The notes below the pieces were generated by a model. The model had not been told where the DNA came from. It did not search any database and saw only the letters and a program-made list of their open reading frames with translations. Position numbers and translations under genes: made by a program. 64,000 bases of DNA, taken from Protula sp. h YS-2021. Lineage: Eukaryota > Annelida > Polychaeta > Sabellida > Serpulidae. The stretch spans positions 101,500,439 to 101,564,438 of the forward strand of contig OX457025.1 in the NCBI GenBank assembly GCA_949752745.1, given 5' to 3'. Positions 34,685 to 46,829 of the stretch are shown here, one piece after another. Position 1 is the first letter of the stretch. Each line of letters starts with the position of its first letter.

Positions 34685-34995
34685 TTTTCGATGTTCATCA
34701 GTTTTCGATGTTCATCAGTTTTCGATGTTCGTCAGTTTTCGATGTTCGTCAGTTTTCGATGTTCGTCAGTTTTCGATGTCAGTAATCCATCAGCAACAAC
34801 AACACCACCACTGCAACCAACAACAACCAACAACAACACCACCACAACGATCACAACACCACCATCACTACCAACAACACCACCACCGTTAAACAACAAC
34901 ACCACCACCACCGCAACCAACACCAGCACCGCAACCAACAACACCACCACCACCGTTGAACAACAACAGCGGCAGCAACAACAAAACTACCAACG
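34685..34995. repeat. 18-bp repeat followed by CAA/CAC triplet repeat
   Basis: TTTTCGATGTTC(A/G)TCAG repeats six times at 18-bp spacing (34685-34782). From 34790 to 34995 an imperfect AAC/CAC triplet tract follows. The 149-codon plus-strand frame crossing both is low-complexity Thr/Asn/His and not considered a gene. Confidence 0.9.
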
Positions 34996-35254
34996 TTGTG
35001 AAAAGAACTGGGCAAAAGAGAAAAAAAAACATTGCTTTGCTTCCCCAAGATCTTTTAAGTGCAGCGAGGCCTCGTGCCAAGCCTCTTTTCTAAACACTCG
35101 TATTGTTACTAAAAGCTCTTATCTGCCGCGTCATGTGTGAGCTACGAAAACCACTCCCAAATGTCGTCTTGAGACAAAAAGGGAATTGAAAAACTGAACT
35201 GTTGCAAAGACGGGATACTTGTATGAAGGGAAAGAGCGCAGCGATCGCGCTTTA

Positions 35255-37312
35255 ATCCGCGATCACCATGCGCGCCATCTGGGGAGTTACTCGTGCTTTA
35301 ATCCGCGATAATCATGCGCGCCATCAGGGGATTTACTCACGCCTTATTCCGCGATAATCATGCGCGCCATCAGGGGATTTACTCGCTCTTTATTCCGCGA
35401 TAATCATGCGCGCCATCAGGGGATTTACTCACGCTTTATTCCGCGACAATCATGCGCGCCATCAGGGGATTTACTCGCGCTTTATTCCGCGATAATCATG
35501 CGCGCCATCAGGGAATTTACTCGCTCTTTATTCCGCGATAATCATGCGCGCCATCAGGGGATTTACTCGCGCTTTATTCCGCGATCATCGTGCGCGCCAT
35601 CATTCTCGCGCTTTAATCCGCGATCATCATGCGCGCCATCTGGGGAGTTTCTCGCGCTTTTATCCGCGGTCATCATGCGCGCCATCTGGGGATTTACTCG
35701 CGCTTTTATCCGCGGTCATCATGCGCGCCATCTGGGGATTTACTCGCGCTTTTATCCGCGGTCATCATGCGCGCCATCATTCTCGCGCTTTAATCCGCGA
35801 TCATCATGCGCGCCATCTGGGGAGTTTCTCGCGCTTTTATCCGCGGTCATCATGCGCGCCATCTGGGGATTTACTCGCGCTTTTATCCGCGGTCATCATG
35901 CGCGCCATCTGGGGATTTACTCGCGCTTTTATCCGCGGTCATCATGCGCGCCATCATTCTCGCGCTTTAATCCGCGATCATCATGCGCGCCATCTGGGGA
36001 TTTACTCGCGCTTTTATCCGCGGTCATCATGCGCGCCATCATTCTCGCGCTTTAATCCGCGATCATCATGCGCGCCATCTGGGGAGTTTCTCGCGCTTTT
36101 ATCCGCGGTCATCATGCGCGCCATCATTCTCGCGCTTTAATCCGCGATCATCATGCGCGCCATCTGGGGAGTTTCTCGCGCTTTTATCCGCGGTCATCAT
36201 GCGCGCCATCTGGGGATTTACTCGCGCTTTTATCCGCGGTCATCATGCGCGCCATCTGGGGATTTACTCGCGCTTTTATCCGCGGTCATCATGCGCGCCA
36301 TCATTCTCGCGCTTTAATCCGCGATCATCATGCGCGCCATCTGGGGATTTACTCGCGCTTTTATCCGCGGTCATCATGCGCGCCATCATTCTCGCGCTTT
36401 AATCCGCGATCATCATGCGCGCCATCTGGGGAGTTTCTCGCGCTTTTATCCGCGGTCATCATGCGCGCCATCTGGGGATTTACTCGCGCTTTTATCCGCG
36501 GTCATCATGCGCGCCATCTGGGGATTTACTCGCGCTTTTATCCGCGGTCATCATGCGCGCCATCATTCTCGCGCTTTAATCCGCGATCATCATGCGCGCC
36601 ATCTGGGGATTTACTCGCGCTTTTATCCGCGGTCATCATGCGCGCCATCTGGGGATTTACTCGCGCTTTTATCCGCGGTCATCATGCGCGCCATCATTCT
36701 CGCGCTTTAATCCGCGATCATCATGCGCGCCATCTGGGGATTTACTCGCGCTTTTATCCGCGGTCATCATGCGCGCCATCATTCTCGCGCTTTTATCCGC
36801 GGTCATCATGCGCACCATCAGGGGATTTACTCGCTCTTTATTCCGCGATAATCATGCGCGCCGTCAGGGGATTTACTCGCGCTTTATTCCGCGATAATCA
36901 TGCGCGCCATCAGGGGATTTACTCACGCTTTATTCCGCGATAATCATGCGCGCCATCAGGGGATTTACTCGCGCTTTATTCCGCGATAATCATGCGCGCC
37001 ATCAGGGGATTTACTCGCTCTTTATTCCGCGATAATCATGCGCGCCATCAGGGGATTTACTCGCGCTTTATTCCGCGATCATCATGCGCGCCATCATTCT
37101 CGCGCTTTAATCCGTGATCATCATGCGCGCCATCTGGGGAGTTTCTCGCGCTTTAATCCGCGGTCATCATGCGCGCCATCTGGGGATTTACTCGCGCTTT
37201 ATTCCGCGATCATCGTGCGCGCCATCATTCTCGCGCTTTAATCCGTGATCATCATGCGCGCCATCTGGGGAGTTTCTCGCGCTTTTATCCGCGGTCATCA
37301 TGCGCGCCATCT
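35255..37312. repeat. Two-monomer minisatellite (46 bp and 39 bp)
   Basis: The long monomer is 46 bp (CTGGGGATTTACTCGCGCTT, then TTATCCGCGGTCATCATGCG, then CGCCAT). The short one is 39 bp (CATTCTCGCGCTTTAATCCG, then CGATCATCATGCGCGCCAT). In the middle of the array the short monomers are 177, 85, 85, 177, 85, 177, 131 and 85 bp apart, which is exactly 39 plus 1-3 times 46. Outer parts (35290-35590 and 36800-37080) use a CAGGGGATTTACTC(G/A)C variant with TTATTCCGCGATAATC. The 231- and 291-codon plus-strand frames are repeat artefacts. Confidence 0.97.
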
Positions 37313-37464
37313 GTATTTTTGCTGCCTTATTGTGGTGGACAGCGAGACAGGGATTACAATCGTACATCAGAGATGCGGGATTACTCACGTGATGGAGGTG
37401 CAATCGTCCCCCCCCCCTCCCCCACCCCATTTTTGTGCATGGGCATGGGACACTGCGCTGTACG

Positions 37465-37655
37465 GAGTTTGCACTTTAGTTCAGAGCGCTGTTTAATTGG
37501 AGTTTGCGTTTTAGTTCAGAGCTCTGTTTAATTGGAGTTTGCGCTTTAGTTCAGAGCGCTGTTAGGAGTTTGCACTTTAGTTCAGAGCGCTGTTTGGAGT
37601 TTGCGCTTTAGTTCAGAGCGCTGTTTGGAGTTTGCTTTTTAGCTCAGAGCGATTT
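37465..37655. repeat. Short minisatellite, about 6 units of 33-42 bp
   Basis: GGAGTTTGC(G/A)CTTTAGTTC followed by AGAGCGCTGTT(TAATT) repeats from about 37457 to 37650 with units of unequal length, depending on the TAATT spacer. Confidence 0.9.
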
Positions 37656-37659
37656 TTCG

Positions 37660-38160
37660 CCTCAGTCCAGGGAGTACATAACAACTTTTTCGCTTGACTT
37701 CACTGGGACGGGGGGGGGGGGGTGTGGGGGGATGGGGCGTCGGGATGTGGGGCTGGACGGATGTGGGGCTGTACGGATTCAGGTCCAACCACTATACACG
37801 GTTTGTAGCACCACATCGATGAGCCGTACGTAAAGCCGCAGCGGCCCGAGTAGCTTGTATTCAGAGCCTTGTTCATGTAGCTGTAACAACAGTTGTCCAT
37901 GCTTCGGAGCTGCAGTATTTGGGCCTCAGTTTGCAGGAAGTGCACTCACTGTTACAGCTGAACCTCATTGTAGAGTATTCTGTCTTCGGTTAACATCAGT
38001 ACCAAACCGGATGTTGTTTAGTGAGGAAGTAAATACGGTATACAGATGATGTAAACCGCAAAACGGTATTACCGTAAGCTGCTTTTATCGGTCGTGGTGT
38101 TTTATTTGGCTCAGTTAAAGCATTTTCAAAGCGAGTGAACGTCGCTGAAATAGTAGTCAG
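37660..38160. other. Spacer with G tract
   Basis: A G run lies at 37709-37731. No gene recognised. The 81-codon minus-strand frame is unsupported. Confidence 0.5.
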
Positions 38161-38425
38161 GGTGATTTAGAGGTCGGAGGGCGGGGCGGGACGGGGGGGG
38201 GGGCGGGGGTGGTGAGTGAGGGATGGGATGGAAGCGAGGTGATGGAAACAAGTGGCATGCACTAAATTAACGTGACAACCGGTGATTTCATTCAGTTCCT
38301 GCATGGCCAAATTTGATAGTTTGGGTGGGGGGTTGGGTGGGGTGGGGGGGGGGGGGGGGGTTGGCGAGGTGATGGAAGTAAGTAGCACGCACTAGATTAA
38401 CGGGCCCGTGGTAACCTGTGATTTC
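38160..38425. repeat. G-rich ~130-bp duplication
   Basis: GCGAGGTGATGGAA(A/G)(C/T)AAGT followed by GCA(T/C)GCACTA(A/G)ATTAACG occurs at 38234 and again at 38363, each preceded by a long G/GT-rich tract (38190-38215 and 38322-38360). Confidence 0.8.
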
Positions 38426-38429
38426 CTTC

Positions 38430-39288
38430 GGTCCCATCATGGTCACATCGTCGATTGATCACACAAACACAGGCAACCTCGTCATTTAAATGACTGACGA
38501 AAAATTGGGTGGGGGGGGGAAGAGGGGGGAGGGAGGGGGGAGAGGGTGGTAGAGGGATTTCACAAATGAAATGAACCACCGGGAAACCCGTTCTAAAGAG
38601 TTGCACTTGATTTTTTTTGTTAATCTTATGTATGACAAAAGCGTTCGGAGAAAACCGAAGTTGTTAAAACGAGGTTCTGTGGCTTGATCACGTGGGTGTC
38701 ATGAAACAAGTCCACGTCGGACAGGGAGGGAGGGAGGGAGGGACGACCGCTATGAATTGTAGCGCGGATACACCGGAAGCGGGGAGGGGTGATCGTTGAT
38801 ACGCAGGGAGGGGGCATAACCCTCCAACCCCCCCTCACTCACACCACCCTTCCGAATCCACGCCTACGCAATACAAGTACATGGGTGACGACAGCCATAG
38901 GCAGCCGTGCCCTTGTCCTATGTCATCCTCGCTGGCCTGATCACCTGTAGCAGAGGCTCAGCATTTATTGGTTGACATCTCTATTTACTACAAGCGTTTG
39001 ATGAGGGGGCCTGTATGAGAGGATTAGCCTATGCTCGTTGAGGCTACTCGTGCCGGCTGTAAGGGTCCTCAAGCACGCCTGTGAAGTGTCTCCGCTTGTG
39101 TCTCGGTCCCTCCCAATGTAATGGCGGCTATGAACAACCAATAATCCCATTTCAACACTCTTTTACAGGTGATTGAAAAAAAAAGCAGTGGCAATGATTG
39201 AAGATTGCTGCGCAAGAGCGATGAGCAATGCACGCTATGCCCAGCCACTTCCTGCCCCTCCCCACCCCCGACCCTTCCCCCACCCCAG
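38430..39288. other. Spacer with purine-rich tracts
   Basis: GGGA-type repeats occur at 38505-38550 and 38722-38742. No gene recognised. Confidence 0.5.
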
Positions 39289-39289
39289 G

Positions 39290-39420
39290 GTGTGTATGTG
39301 TCACAGTGCGGAGAGTGTATGTGTCACAGTCTCGAGAGAGTATGTGTCACGGTGCGGAGAGTGCACGTGTCACGGTGCGGAGAGCGCACGTTTCACAGAG
39401 CGGAGAGCATATGTGTACAT
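39290..39420. repeat. ~28-bp minisatellite, 5 copies
   Basis: TATGTGTCACAGTGCGGAGAG-like units with variants (ACGTGTCACGG, ACGTTTCACAG) repeat at 26-28 bp spacing. Confidence 0.85.
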
Positions 39421-39549
39421 AGCCATCAGTTCCTGGACAAATTCTGTTATGAGAGACTGCAGCGCCTGGGTAATTATCCTGCCTATAGATTTACCACGGT
39501 TGTGTCAACACATGAGCAGAAGCACCGAGACAATACGGCCGACAATTTC

Positions 39550-39735
39550 TTTTCTTTCTTTCTTTTTTTTTTTTTTTTTTATTGCCTGCATTTTTTTCTT
39601 TACTTTGTTCATGCGAAGGTTGAAAGGGGAGGTTTGGAGGGGGGGGGGGGGTAGTAGGGGGATGGGTGGGGGAGCGGGGTGAGGAGTCGGAAAGAGGGGA
39701 TATTGGATGGGGTGGGGTAGGGGGGGGGCGCGCGA
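39550..39735. other. Poly-T and G-rich tracts
   Basis: A T run lies at about 39562-39581. G-rich sequence with runs of 10 or more G extends from 39635 to 39730. No coding evidence. Confidence 0.8.
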
Positions 39736-39954
39736 AGAGGACAGCACTAAGGGAAAGTAAACAGGATTGCAGACGCGCCAAGTGTATATTGATGGAATAT
39801 TTAGCAGCTCTGACAAAAAATCTCGTGTGATCTACACGAGAATCCGAGTGCCACTGACGTTACTGAGTGTACCCACAAATTTATTTATTTATTTATTTTA
39901 TTTTTGTTTGTTTGAAAATTTAAGTACTTGATTTTATTCATTAAGAATTATCGT

Positions 39955-40305
39955 CACACATAGCTTCAGAGTCCCCCCGTAGTCACGGCCAAAAACCTCA
40001 CACAACACCCGCAAACGCCGCACGTAGCCCCGTAATCGCCGCATATAGCCTCCTGTAATCGCCGTACACAACCTCATATAGCCCGAGTATACGGCGCATA
40101 TAACCTCACATGGTCCCCGTAAGCGGGGCACATAACCTCATGCAGCCTCCCATAGTCGCCGCACATAACCACTGTAATCGCAGCACATAGCCTGTCATAG
40201 GCCCTGTAATGGGCGCGCATAGTCTCAAGTAGACCTCGTAATTGCCGCACATATCCTCTCATATAGCCGCCCCACGCCTCCCCGTAGTCGCCGCACCTAG
40301 TACGG
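39955..40305. repeat. Degenerate ~26-bp minisatellite
   Basis: Variants of CGTAATCGCCGCACATAGCC separated by TC(A/C/T)-rich spacers recur about 13 times between 39975 and 40300. The minus-strand frames reading LCAAITGGY-type peptides follow the repeat. Confidence 0.8.
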
Positions 40306-42700
40306 TAGTATGGGATTACACCTCTGCCCCCCCCTCCATCAACCCCCGCCCCCACAAAAAAATAAAATAAATCAAACAAATTTACTAGATACTCCAGACA
40401 GGGAGGTGCCCGTTTGTGGTATGCCGTGCGTGGGAATAACCTTAATGGTAGAATCGTTAAACTTTGGCCGTGCACACTTTTTTTTTATTTTGAGATTACC
40501 TCATGATGACAGCCATGGCGATAGTAGCTGTTTATTGCAAGGCGCTCGCTAAAGTGTGCTTATCAGACCTGGTTGTCAAAAGAAACATTGCACTTACAAA
40601 TAAACAAGGGACGGGATCGGTTTTGTGCAGTATTTTCACATAGTTGAGAGCGGTTGGGGAAGGGAGGGCGGGGGGGGGGGGCGCGGGGGGAGGGGGTGGT
40701 TGAAAGCCGTATTGACCAGAGTTTTGACAACTATTCTTAATGTACAAAACACGTATAAAATCATATTACGTTCCTGTTTGCATGGAAAGCTCCTTATTCA
40801 CTAAACCCAGTACATACTCTTCCGCATTTTCTAATAATTCTCAACAAAAATATCGGTGTGATTTGAACTATATTTTATGGATGAAAGTCGAAAAAAATGA
40901 AGTTTTGAAAATCAGTGTAGTAACTATATTCTTGTTTGTCCGGGTGCGTTGAGCTGTCTGGTTGTTGCCTACTCCCCCCCCCCCCCTCCCCGCTAGAACT
41001 GGCTGGAGGCAGGTGGGGTGGGGCGTCGTTGTTTCATGGTTGACTGTACTGAGCACTCCGTGTTGTCATTCATTGATAGAAAATAAAAACTACAAAATCA
41101 AGCGTACCAATTGTTTTATGTGCATAAGCCCCCCCCCCTCCCCCTCCCTCCCACTACCCCCCCCCCCCACCCCCTCATCTCTCTCCTATTGAGAGCGTCA
41201 CTCACTATCGATATGCTTCAGTCAATGAGCTCTTCGCTTGTGTAACTGACACCCAAATCAGACAGAGGTTAAAACAGTTCTGAAACTTTTCAAAGTTTGT
41301 TGGATACGCGTGCAGAGGCGAAAAAAGGGGGATTCATCCACACAGCCCGGTAGGAAGGTAGACTTTCACTGATCCATACAGCCCTGCAGACAGTAGAATT
41401 TCACTGCTATTTCCGGGTTTGATTGACAAGTGCGTGTTGTAATACGGGACTAAAAAGTGTGTCACTTTGCAGGCATCCGGTGGAATTTTATTTTCTATAT
41501 CTGAGGCCTGGCTTTTTTTAATGGCCAGGCGTGTGAAAAATTTCAGAAATAATATTGTTGACGGGAAGAGACACAGAAAACCTGTACTGGGGCTCATTTT
41601 GGTCAAGTAATCGATTTATATAACATCATTGTTACGACAGGGTAGGACCATATGTTTCGCTATTTGTAGCCATGATTGGCCATTTGCTGTATCTACACCA
41701 CTGCATTAAAATGTTGGTGATTTGTACAGTTCAGGGTCTCAAAGCATGCTGCCGTTTTGTTAAGTTGAATTAATGAAACAGCTGTGTGATTTTTATCAAT
41801 AATCAATAGTAACCGATCGTGGTTGGTATTCACCGGCGTTGCTTGGCAACTGTGAATCAATCTGGTCCCTTATATGTGATCATGTGCCCTCCTTTTATTC
41901 CGTACATGTTTCATAAATACGGCCCCTCCAGTACTATATAGCTTTTAACCTTGATTTTCAGTTGTTGACTTTCAAAACTATTCTTTCTTGTGTTGAAACA
42001 GGCTGCATAGCTGGAGCTAATATTTAATGAATATTAACGGAATTGAATTTTTATGTATCGTATACATTAACGTTTATATGAACATAAATGGTGGCGTACG
42101 GCACGGCTGGAGCGAACTGATGGGTGTTCCCTGTGCTTAGGTGTGCTTAGGTGTGCCTCCGTGTGCTTAGGTAGCGTTGTGTATTTGAGCTTGTCGTGTT
42201 CAGCGTAACAAAATTAGACTAAGCTAATAATCAAAAATAAAATAAAAAAGAGAAAAAAGCATGGCGTTTGATCGCTGGCTACAAAAAAATTTATGGAGAA
42301 ATATTTTTAAAATATTAAAAAAAAAAAAGAAAAATTACAAGGAATTTTATTTGTTCTAATTTAAGAGGGGAGGGAGGGGGGGGGGGGAGGAGGGGAGGTA
42401 ATTAAGAGAACTTTCTAACAAATGCCTCTGACTTGTTCTGTGTTTATAGATTGGTGCAGTCACTCGTAGAACTTCAGCCACATTCCGTTACCTCAAGTGA
42501 ATGGAGAGCTTCCGGTTTGTGCAGCCTCCGCTGTTAGAATAGGATAAAAACGGAACATTTTCGTCTGGCGTTTTGAGGATATTTCCGGGTCGACGTTGTG
42601 TCTTCACAAGATTTTAAATGTAGAAGTAAACAAACAAAAAAAGAAACAAACAGGAAAAAACACAAATACCGAGCATTTATTTCGCGGGGTCGGTGATTCT
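40306..42700. other. Spacer upstream of the Slp-like gene
   Basis: G or C tracts of 9 or more occur at 40670-40680, 40974-40986, 41129-41138 and 42378-42387. CTTAGGTGTG repeats lie at 42136-42172. No exon-like frame was recognised. Promoter and 5' untranslated sequence of the gene starting at 42718 presumably lie in its last few hundred bases. Confidence 0.5.
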
Positions 42701-42704
42701 GGTG

Positions 42705-42712
42705 TGACGTCA
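42705..42712. promoter_or_regulatory. CRE-type palindrome TGACGTCA
   Basis: A perfect cAMP-response-element palindrome ends 5 bp before the predicted start codon. A second perfect copy lies inside the coding exon at 42768-42775. Either could be fortuitous; position next to the start is the only support for a regulatory role. Confidence 0.3.
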
Positions 42713-42717
42713 TCGCG

Positions 42718-42833
42718 ATGCTGGGACTGCCGCAGGTGGATCTGAATCACCTGACGGAGGAGGAGCGTGACGTCATCCTGGGCGTACTCCAGCGCGACGA
42801 GGAGCTGCAGAGGAAGGATCAGGATCGAATCAA
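42718..42833 (+). CDS. Slp-like protein, exon 1: Rab-binding helix
   Basis: The exon encodes the start of a synaptotagmin-like protein (Slp/bitesize family), Rab27 effectors that tether secretory vesicles at the plasma membrane. The translation contains DLNHLTEEERDVILGVLQRD and EELQRK, the SHD1 helix of the Slp homology domain. In vertebrate Slps this helix likewise starts within about ten residues of the initiator methionine, supporting the ATG at 42718 (G at -3). The exon ends at CAA before GTGAGT and leaves two bases of a codon. The intron of 7.8 kb joins in phase to 50677, giving RINVLKTEIRQIK, which lines up with the conserved RI-x-x-LKxExxxIK run of Slps. Family call confident; which paralogue cannot be decided. 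Confidence 0.85.
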
Positions 42834-42984
42834 GTGAGTGGCTGAGAGGTCCAGTTCACTTCCGGTGGCCGGTTGCGCATGGAATTCCCCTCCCCCACCC
42901 ACACACACACCCTGCCTCCCGAGGCCCCTCCCTCGCAGACCCCAGTAAAACATACTCAGTACAAGCATAACTGAGTCACAAAAT

Positions 42985-43905
42985 TTCTCATATTACTTGG
43001 GTTTTATGACCGGGTTATGTTTGCACTGACTAGGTGCTACTGGGGTTTTATGACCGGCTTATGTTTGCACTGACTAGGTACTCCTGGCGTTTTATGACCG
43101 GGTTATGTTTGCACTGACTAGGTCCTGCTGGCGTTTTATGACCGGCTTATGTTTGCACTGACGAGATCCTGCTGGCGTTTTATGACCGGATTATGTTTGC
43201 ACTGACTAGGTACTGCTGGCGTTTTATGACTGGGTTTGTGTTTGTACTGACTAGGTACTGCTGGCGTTTTATGACCGGGTTATGCTTGTACTGACTAGGT
43301 CCTGCTGGTGTTTTATGACCGGGTTATGTTTGTACTGACTAGGTCCTGCTGGCGTTTTATGACCGGGTTATGTTTGCACTGACTAGGTACTGCTAGCGTT
43401 TCATGACCGGGTTATGTTTGCACTGACTAGGTACTGCTAGTATTTTATGACCGGGTTATGTTTGCACTGACTAGGTCCTGCTGGCGTTTTATGACCGGCT
43501 TATGTTTGTACTGACTAGGTACTAAAGGCGTTTTATGACTGGGTTTGTGTTTGTACTGACTAGGTACTAAAGGCGTTTTATGACTGGGTTTGTGTTTGTA
43601 CTGACTAGGTCCTGCTGGCGTTTTATGGCCGGGCTATGTTTGCACTGACTAGGTCCTGCTGGCGTTTTATGGCCGGGCTATGTTTGCACTGACTAGGTCC
43701 TGCTGGCGTTTTATGACCGGGTTATGCTTGTACTGACTAGGTGCTGCTGGCGTTTTATGACCGGGGTTATGCTTTTACTGACTAGGTACTGCTGGCGTTT
43801 TATGACCGGGGTTATGCTTGTACTGACTAGGTACTGCTGGGATTTTATGACCAGGTTATATTTGTACTGACCAGGTCCTGCTGGCGTTTTACAACTGGAT
43901 CCATA
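42985..43905. repeat. 43-bp minisatellite in Slp intron 1, about 21 copies
   Basis: The unit GCTGGCGTTTTATGACCGGG followed by TTATGTTTGCACTGACTAGG and TCCT/TACT repeats every 43-44 bp. Variants include a GGGTTTGTGTTTGTACTG form at 43225, 43545 and 43588. Confidence 0.97.
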
Positions 43906-44109
43906 TGCAGCCTTTGAGCTGGTTTTAGTTATTTATGAGTAGAGAAAAGAAAGGGGGGCTGAGGATGGAGGAAGAAAGCAGTGGCTGCGCCTGTAGAGCG
44001 GTGTACGCGTGACAGGAATCTCTCCTCGGCTACCTCACGCACTGACACTGCTTTGTGGCGGGCACAGACAGTTTTCTTTTGTCTGTTAGGTTTGTAAGAA
44101 GCTTGTTAC

Positions 44110-44200
44110 TCGGTACGTGCTGCCCGAGGGCTAGCCTTACCCGTGCTGCCCGAGGGCTAGCCTTACCTGTGCTGCCCGAGGGCTAGCCTTACCTGTGTTG
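44110..44200. repeat. 29-bp triplicate
   Basis: GTGCTGCCCGAGGGCTAGCC followed by TTACC occurs three times in tandem at about 44118, 44141 and 44169. Confidence 0.85.
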
Positions 44201-44514
44201 CTGACGCTGATTATTTCGTTTGTCACGACAATTTGAATGGGATCAATGTAAAATCACGTGTTTGCTTACAATCGAACACTTTCTGAAATAAAAATAATGA
44301 CAAAGATAAACCAAATATTTGGTCATTATTGTAAGGAGATTTTTGCCGAGGGCAGCAGTCAAATATTTTTTCAGGCTATAATTCTGAGGGATTTGGAGGA
44401 ATTCGTGACGTTCTTGTTAGCTCATTTCGTCACAGTTTATGATGTTGGATTGGGGTTAGAAATTGTATTAAGATTAATGTGTGTATGGAGAGTGAGGAGG
44501 GTACGGGGTGGGGG

Positions 44515-44870
44515 GGGGGGCGGCTTTGACGGCCATGACGACCACAGCTCAAGACCGGTGCGTTCTCGGAAACCGTTGGAGATACGGCGATTTCGGCCTC
44601 ATTTTCGGACTCCACTCCTGTATGGAATTAAATAAGGGATAACTTGGTGATCTGAACTTTGACCGAGAATTTCGAGATCAAAGGTCACGTGACCTATATT
44701 ATGTAGGGAAAAAACCCGTTCAAGCTAGAGCGATGTGGATCTGGATTCTGGACTCATCCCCTGTTTTCATAGGAACATATAATTTTGACCTTGACCATGG
44801 GCTGTCTCGGTTAGCAAGGAGACCGTTAAAGATAGAGCAATTTTGATCTTATTTTTGGATTCCAACTACC
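44515..44870. repeat. Dispersed repeat body
   Basis: Alternating blocks (GAAACCGTTGGAGATACGGC, GATTTCGGCCTCATTTTCGG, AGGTCACGTGACC, then GACCGTTAAAGATAGAGC and GATCTTATTTTTGGATTC) form a degenerate internal repeat of the type seen in mollusc dispersed repeats. The overlapping 125-codon plus-strand frame is not supported as a gene. Confidence 0.5.
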
Positions 44871-45284
44871 TCTACTCATTTACATAATCCAAAAAAAAAG
44901 ATCAATTAAACGTGATTTGTAGTTGTGGTTTCTGTGGTTATGATAAATATTCCAAGTGGCTGGGTTTTCTACGATGATTTACAAGTCGGTCTAGTTGATA
45001 ACAGTTGCTGTTTTGTTTTTTGTGTTTGTTTTTTGTTCATTATCAATCAACAAAATATCAATTTGGGCGAAGTAAATGCCGCAAGGTAAGCAATTAGGGC
45101 CGGTTTTCTATTCAGAAGAAAAACTTAATTGTTGCTTGAGCCTAACGACGTGCCAAGAAAAAAGCCCGAGGTTTTTGGGTATAATTTGGGTACAATACAC
45201 CTGCCATGCGTAGTTTATGAGCTTACCGAAGTGAGGTGGGGAGGGAGGGGTGAGAGAGGGGGAGAGAGAGCGTGTGTGGGTGTG

Positions 45285-45289
45285 TGTGC

Positions 45290-45347
<58 letters not shown>

Positions 45348-45385
45348 AGAAAGGCGGGGTGGGGGTGGAGAGAGAGAGAAAACAA
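45285..45385. repeat. Compound TG/AG microsatellite
   Basis: GTGTGTG passes into GAGAGA repeats. The several frames with SLSLSLTHTHT composition on the minus strand result from it. Confidence 0.95.
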
Positions 45386-46489
45386 AGGGAAAGAGAACAA
45401 AGCTCAGAGAAGACAATGTGCCAGGATAAACTTGAGGGAATGGCATGGAATGACTGAACATGTGAGCGCTTCGTTCGGTGCACTTGATCTCATTTCCATA
45501 GTCATATCAACAATATCTGTGTCTTGTTTATTGTGCCACACAAATGTGCATTTCCTCAGCGTTTGTAGTAAATAAAGAACTGAATGCTCTTTTTTTTAAT
45601 ACGACTTGGTGAATGTTTGCCTGCTCTAAATATAGACATATTTTTTTTTTGTTTTTTTTTTGTTTGTTTTTTTTTTGTTCTCATTGGTGTTAGAGAATTG
45701 TAAAAGGCGTCGTTTGAATATTTCACAATAAACTGTGAAGATTTCGCGTTAAGATTAACATGAAAACTTGCGTCACTTGAGGTTCGCTGCTTCAAAGTCC
45801 GCGGTTTGTGAGCACAGAGTTGTCTATTTCAGGCATCAAGTGACAACAAAAATCATGGCTTGATATGTAACGCTCGATATGTGACGCTTGATATGTAACG
45901 CTTGGGGAAAGTAGGAGACTCACAGAGAGTATATAGAAGTTGTACGGGGCCAATGGTGCGGACCTTTTATTTTACTTTGCTGGCCCGTGATTTTGTCTTC
46001 ACTACTTCTCTGACAATACTGGCCCCAAGACTCCCAAATTTCGCACACAAGTAGCAAAGAGGGTAAACACTGTCTTTGTAAGTTATACTTGATGTGAAGA
46101 TACATATCGCTTTTTGTTTTTGTCTTTGAGAGAAAGGTTCACGTTATTGGTTGCTGTAACAGCTTTTTCGCAGCTTTTGGGTTTTGATTTGATATCTTGT
46201 GAGATTTTTATTGCTTTAGTTTAGTTGAAAGAGTATCAGATAGTTGGTTAATTAATTAATTAATTAACCGTAAAATAACCGAATTAATGTCAGTCGCGCT
46301 CCAGAAAAATCTCACAAAAATGACAAGAATGACGGTGGGTGCATAAATACAGAGCCCAGATAACATGCCAAGGAGACGTGCTATTTTGTTATCTAATCTG
46401 TTGTCTGAATAATTAATCAGATAAAATGACAACATTAAGTTTCTCAAATTAAAATGGCTGTCTTTTTCAAGATGGCGGCTGTGTGCCAA

Positions 46490-46765
46490 ACGTGCAGACA
46501 CGCTTTGTAGGGGGCGGCGTGCAGAAATACACTTTGTAGGGGGCGACGTGCACACTACGCTTTGTAGGGAGCGACGTGCAGAACACGCTTTGTAGGGGGC
46601 GGCGTGCAGAATTACGCTTTGTAGGGGCGACGTGCATGTTACGCTTTGTAGGGGGTGACGTGCAGAACACGCTTGGTCGGGAGCGGCGTGCAGAAAATGC
46701 TTTTTAAGTGGCGGCGTGCAGAAATACGCTTTATAGGGGGCTATTTGCAGACCATGCTTTGTTGG
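46490..46765. repeat. ~33-bp minisatellite, 8-9 copies
   Basis: The unit CGCTTTGTAGGGGGCGGCGT followed by GCAGAA(A)(T)(A) repeats with small length differences. The 181-codon minus-strand frame (PLQSVxxTSPxxK pattern) is its product. Confidence 0.92.
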
Positions 46766-46829
46766 TGCCGATCGAGGCGACAATGGAACCTGTCTCTGCA
46801 TAGTGCAGTTCCTGTGTTCAAAAATTGTA

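Noticed and set aside
34691..35140. Thr/Asn/His-rich 149-codon frame
   Set aside because: Covers an 18-bp repeat and a CAA/CAC triplet tract; low complexity and no gene context.
35360..37310. 231-, 198- and 291-codon plus-strand frames with RSSCAPSG-type repeats
   Set aside because: Entirely inside the 46/39-bp minisatellite; several frames are open at once, as expected from a stop-poor repeat.
44258..44635. 125-codon plus-strand frame
   Set aside because: Crosses a poly-G tract and enters a dispersed repeat; no domain and no splice support.
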